DNA of 8,453 nucleotides from positions 1 through 8,453 of the forward strand of contig PKZR01000245.1 in assembly GCA_003133815.1 (NCBI GenBank), written 5' to 3'. Below the pieces are notes generated by a model, which was given only the letters and a program-made list of their open reading frames with translations, was not told the DNA's origin and did not search any database. Shown here piece by piece: positions 6,385-8,453 of the stretch (positions within the stretch are counted from its first letter, which is position 1; the number at the start of each line of letters is the position of its first letter). Made by a program: the position numbers and the translations under genes. The stretch comes from Limisphaerales bacterium (GTDB lineage: Bacteria; Verrucomicrobiota; Verrucomicrobiia; Limisphaerales; UBA11358).

Positions 6385-7317
6385 TTACGCTGCTGGTTTC
6401 AACGCTTGATTCAAGCTGCCGCGACGATAGCCCTGCAAATCCAGCGTGACGTACGCGTAGCCGATTTGTTTCAGCGCCCCGGCGATTTTGTCCGCCACGC
6501 CATCGGCGAGAAAATTTTGCAGTTCCCCCGGGCCGACCTCGATGCGGGCGAGGGACATTTCCAATTTGGAATTTCCAATTGCCAATTTGCCGGCCGCCTG
6601 TGCTCCCCCGCTGTCAATTGGAGATTGAAAATTGGAAATTGGAAATTGATGGTGCCGCACACGCACGTCGTGGAAGCCGAGGTCGCGCAAAACGTATTCC
6701 GCCTGCTCGATCATGTTCAGTTTTTCCGGCGTTACCGTTTCACCATACGGCACGCGCGAACTCAGGCAGGCCATCTGCGGCTTGTCCGCCGTCGGCAGGC
6801 CAAGCTGGGCGGAGAGCTCGCGGATTTCTGTTTTCGTTAACCCGGCTTCCTTGAGCGGCGCGCGCACTAGAAACTCCGCCGCCGCCTGTGCGCCCGGCCG
6901 GAAATCGCCGATGTCGCTGGCGTTTTCGCCGTAGGCAATCACCGCAAAATTCTCCGCCCTCGCGAGCGGCGTCAATTGCTCGAAGAGTTCGTGCTTGCAG
7001 AAGTAGCAGCGGTTCGCGGGGTTCGCCGTGTAATTGGCATTGGCAAATTCCTGCGTCTGGAGGACGCGGACGGGGAAGGCAAACTTCGCCGCGATTTCGA
7101 GCGCTTCCTGCAATTCGCGGCGCGGCAGGCTGGGCGAATCCGCAATGGCCGCGAGCGCGCGAGCACCGAGAACGTCGTGTGCGACGCGCGCGAGGAACAC
7201 AGAATCCACGCCGCCGGAATAGGCCACGAGGCAGGAGCCGTAGCCGTGCAGCAACGCCCGCAATTTTTCCAGTTTGTTATTCGCTTCGCTCATCGCTTCA
7301 ATTTTATTTGTTGCCAC
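6385..7317 (-). CDS. larE: Pyridinium-3,5-dicarboxylic acid mononucleotide sulfurtransferase LarE
   Basis: LarE adenylates the LarB product and replaces its carboxylate oxygens with sulfur, giving the dithio ligand of the nickel-pincer cofactor. The PP-loop SGGVDS is at 34-39, followed by family motifs SPSLPRREL (61-69), NPANRCYFCK (99-108), GENASDIGDFRPG (130-142) and ACLSSRVPYGE (183-193). C184 matches the sulfur-donor cysteine of L. plantarum LarE. C104 and C107 are also present, giving the three-cysteine pattern of Fe-S-type LarE. Residues about 224-255 are an in-frame insertion encoded by heptamer repeats, between RVRHH and LARIEV, which are normally almost adjacent. The start is a GTG whose G is the last base of the larC stop (TAGTG), preceded by GAAGG; an ATG at 7293 (302 residues) is an alternative. 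It is the second gene of a tight larC-larE operon. Confidence 0.94.
   Translation of the reverse strand: MATNKIEAMSEANNKLEKLRALLHGYGSCLVAYSGGVDSVFLARVAHDVLGARALAAIADSPSLPRRELQEALEIAAKFAFPVRVLQTQEFANANYTANPANRCYFCKHELFEQLTPLARAENFAVIAYGENASDIGDFRPGAQAAAEFLVRAPLKEAGLTKTEIRELSAQLGLPTADKPQMACLSSRVPYGETVTPEKLNMIEQAEYVLRDLGFHDVRVRHHQFPISNFQSPIDSGGAQAAGKLAIGNSKLEMSLARIEVGPGELQNFLADGVADKIAGALKQIGYAYVTLDLQGYRRGSLNQALKPAA
6558..6649. repeat. Inverted pair of heptamer tandem arrays inside larE
   Basis: Left arm, 6558-6592: five 7-nt units TTTCCAA, TTTGGAA, TTTCCAA, TTGCCAA, TTTGCCG. Right arm, 6615-6649: CAATTGG, AGATTGA, AAATTGG, AAATTGG, AAATTGA. The right-arm unit is the inverse complement of the left-arm unit, so the arms can pair around a G/C-rich centre of about 22 bases. 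On the larE strand the array is read through as FPISNFQ-like peptide in one arm and its complement, LAIGNSKLEM, in the other. It accounts for the extra residues in LarE. Confidence 0.85.
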
Positions 7318-8453
7318 TAGGCCTTCGCGCGTTTCGCTGCGGCTGCAAAAATTTGTTTCACCGGCACGCCGGCTTTGGCCGCCAGTTTTTTGGCCGATTC
7401 AAATTCCGGCGCAGCCTGTACCACTTTACCACCAATTTTGCCGATTTTCACGGTGACTTTTCCGAACGCCGTTGTCACCTCGACAAACTCGCGCCGCAGC
7501 TTGCGCCGTTCGGCGATGGTCTTGCGCACGCCGAACGCCGTCGTCTCGCGCAAAAGCAATTCGCTGAATTTATCCGCTTCCGCTTCCGCGCACAACACGG
7601 TGAGCAGCACACCGGGCCGGTTTTTCTTCATCTGGATTGGCGTGTGAAAAACATCCAGCGCACCGGCGGCCAGAGACGTCTCCACAAAGCTGCCGAGAAT
7701 TTCCCCCGCGCAATCGTCCAAGTTGGTTTCCAGCACCGCGACGCGGTCGGTCTCCCAATCCAAATGGGTTGATGGTTGACAGTTTATGGTTGATGGTTCT
7801 CTCGCGCCGCCAGCTTTGGACTTTGGACTTTGGACTTTGGACTGCGAGCCAAGCACCGCGCGCAAAACATTCGGCCGCGTCTCATTGTCGCGCGTGCCGA
7901 GGCCGAAGCCGATTTTTTCCGCCACGAGATTTTCCATCGCGCCGAAGCTTTCGGCAAATTCCGCCAACAAGGCTGCGCCGGTGGGCGTGACGAGTTCGTG
8001 CGGCTCGTCGCATTGGGTCACGCCGATGCCGCGCGCGCCGAGAATCGCCAGCGTGGCCGGCGCGGGCACGGGAAACCGTCCGTGCGCACAGCGAATCCAG
8101 CCCGTGCCCTCGGTGACGGGCGAGGCGAATACGCGCGGCTTGCCAAGCAGTTCCAACGCGATGGCTGCGCCGACGATGTCCACGATGGAATCCACCGCGC
8201 CGACTTCGTGGAAATGCACTTCGCCGGGCGGCAGGCCGTGAATTTTCCCTTCCGCCACGGCGATGCGTTGAAACACGGCGATGGCTTTTTGCTTCACCCA
8301 GGCTGAAAGCTGGCTGCGCGAAATCAATTTTTTTATTTCCGCAAAATTCCGTTGCTCGTCGTGACCGTGCTCGTGGTGGTCATGCGCATGCTCGTGGTCG
8401 TGGTGATGATGGCCGTGCGCATGATCATGGTCATGTGTATGGCCGTGTTCGTG
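7317..8453 (-). CDS. larC: Nickel-pincer cofactor nickel insertase LarC (5' end beyond the window)
   Basis: LarC inserts nickel into the dithio-pyridinium nucleotide in a CTP-dependent reaction, the last step of nickel-pincer cofactor synthesis. The reading frame is open to the right edge, so the N-terminal domain is missing. Visible in order: a His-rich tract (8361-8453), KIHGLPPGEVHFHEVGAVDS and SIVDIVGAA (LarC1 part), TPTGAALLAEF, RPNVLRAVLG, a repeat-encoded insertion, then the LarC2/DUF111 part with VLETNLDDCAGEILG, ALDVFHTPIQMKKNRPGVLL and ETTAFGVR. C-terminal KLAAKAGVPVKQIFAAA is typical. A TTG at 8327 is not the start; the frame continues upstream without a stop. The two domains are in one frame, unlike L. 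plantarum larC1/larC2, which need a ribosomal frameshift. It is upstream of and overlaps larE by one base. larB is probably further right, but is not visible. Confidence 0.94.
   Translation of the reverse strand, partial: HEHGHTHDHDHAHGHHHHDHEHAHDHHEHGHDEQRNFAEIKKLISRSQLSAWVKQKAIAVFQRIAVAEGKIHGLPPGEVHFHEVGAVDSIVDIVGAAIALELLGKPRVFASPVTEGTGWIRCAHGRFPVPAPATLAILGARGIGVTQCDEPHELVTPTGAALLAEFAESFGAMENLVAEKIGFGLGTRDNETRPNVLRAVLGSQSKVQSPKSKAGGAREPSTINCQPSTHLDWETDRVAVLETNLDDCAGEILGSFVETSLAAGALDVFHTPIQMKKNRPGVLLTVLCAEAEADKFSELLLRETTAFGVRKTIAERRKLRREFVEVTTAFGKVTVKIGKIGGKVVQAAPEFESAKKLAAKAGVPVKQIFAAAAKRAKA
7767..7843. repeat. Two different heptamer tandem arrays inside larC
   Basis: CTTTGGA occurs four times in perfect tandem plus two bases (7814-7843). 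A second array, 7767-7801, has units GGTTGAT, GGTTGAC, AGTTTAT, GGTTGAT, GGTTCTC. A 12-base G/C-rich spacer separates them. On the larC strand they encode SKVQSPKSK and STINCQPST, low-complexity polar peptides placed in the linker between the LarC1 and LarC2 parts. Flanking residues match the family closely, so the repeats are an insertion of roughly 28-30 residues that keeps the frame. Confidence 0.88.
8361..8453 (-). other. His-rich metal-binding tract within LarC
   Basis: In the larC frame the last 31 codons before the edge encode 18 histidines, mixed with Asp, Glu, Gly, Ala and one Thr, in alternating H-x-H-x order with a run of four His. It then passes into DEQRNFAEIKKLISRSQL, the usual start of the next LarC helix. 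His-rich segments at this point occur in some LarC proteins and would bind several nickel ions, as a store or delivery arm. The tract may continue beyond the edge. Confidence 0.85.

Noticed and set aside
6888..7772. 294-codon plus-strand frame across the larE/larC junction
   Set aside because: Arg-rich low-complexity translation antisense to two well-supported genes; shadow frame.
7767..7843. CRISPR-like array
   Set aside because: Units are 7 nt in direct tandem with no spacers, and lie inside a coding sequence.
7758..7847. Frameshift or assembly error in larC at the repeats
   Set aside because: Both flanks (RPNVLRAVLG and VLETNLDD) are in the same frame and match the family, so the repeat region reads through correctly.
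8325..8327. TTG as the start of larC
   Set aside because: The frame stays open upstream through a His-rich tract to the window edge, and LarC proteins have a large N-terminal domain before this point.

Overview
The window looks like chromosomal DNA from a free-living Gram-negative bacterium, and I lean towards Verrucomicrobiota (Pedosphaera/Limisphaera-like). The basis is soft: mostly weak Shine-Dalgarno sites, a moderately high GC content, an IscA/HscB pair without the rest of an isc operon, a membrane-anchored DUF362 protein, and interspersed short tandem repeats of 7 and 10 nt that I associate with that phylum. No sequence search was possible. There is no tRNA, rRNA, CRISPR array, transposase or phage gene, and no gene-free stretch longer than 300 bases.

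Left part (66-2707): an exonuclease III/AP endonuclease gene on the minus strand diverges from a plus-strand cluster. The 163-base gap between them holds a decamer tandem repeat and an imperfect hairpin. The cluster is an IscA/ErpA-type Fe-S carrier, an HscB-like J-domain co-chaperone, and an unrecognised exported protein whose start codon overlaps the hscB stop (ATGA). This is a small Fe-S maturation operon plus one secreted protein of unknown role.

Middle (2746-4317): a 523-residue protein with three N-terminal membrane segments and a DUF362 domain predicted to face the periplasm, with its own promoter region and one of the few good ribosome binding sites in the window.

Right part (4562-8453): a nickel locus. 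NikR, the nickel-responsive repressor, diverges from a NiCoT-family nickel/cobalt permease across a 246-base gap holding candidate operators. Converging on the permease is a larC-larE operon. LarC runs off the right edge, and its last visible residues there form a very His-rich tract. LarB, LarC and LarE together make the nickel-pincer nucleotide cofactor of LarA-type racemases/epimerases; LarB and LarA are not in the window. The likely logic is nickel import, sensing of nickel, and insertion of nickel into the pincer cofactor.

The most unusual signal is that both larE and larC carry in-frame insertions built of heptanucleotide tandem arrays (TTTCCAA-type, CTTTGGA-type, GGTTGAT-type). These add roughly 30 residues to each protein at positions where the families are normally shorter. 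They look like a mobile or expandable repeat class whose 7-nt units contain no stop codon in the reading direction used.
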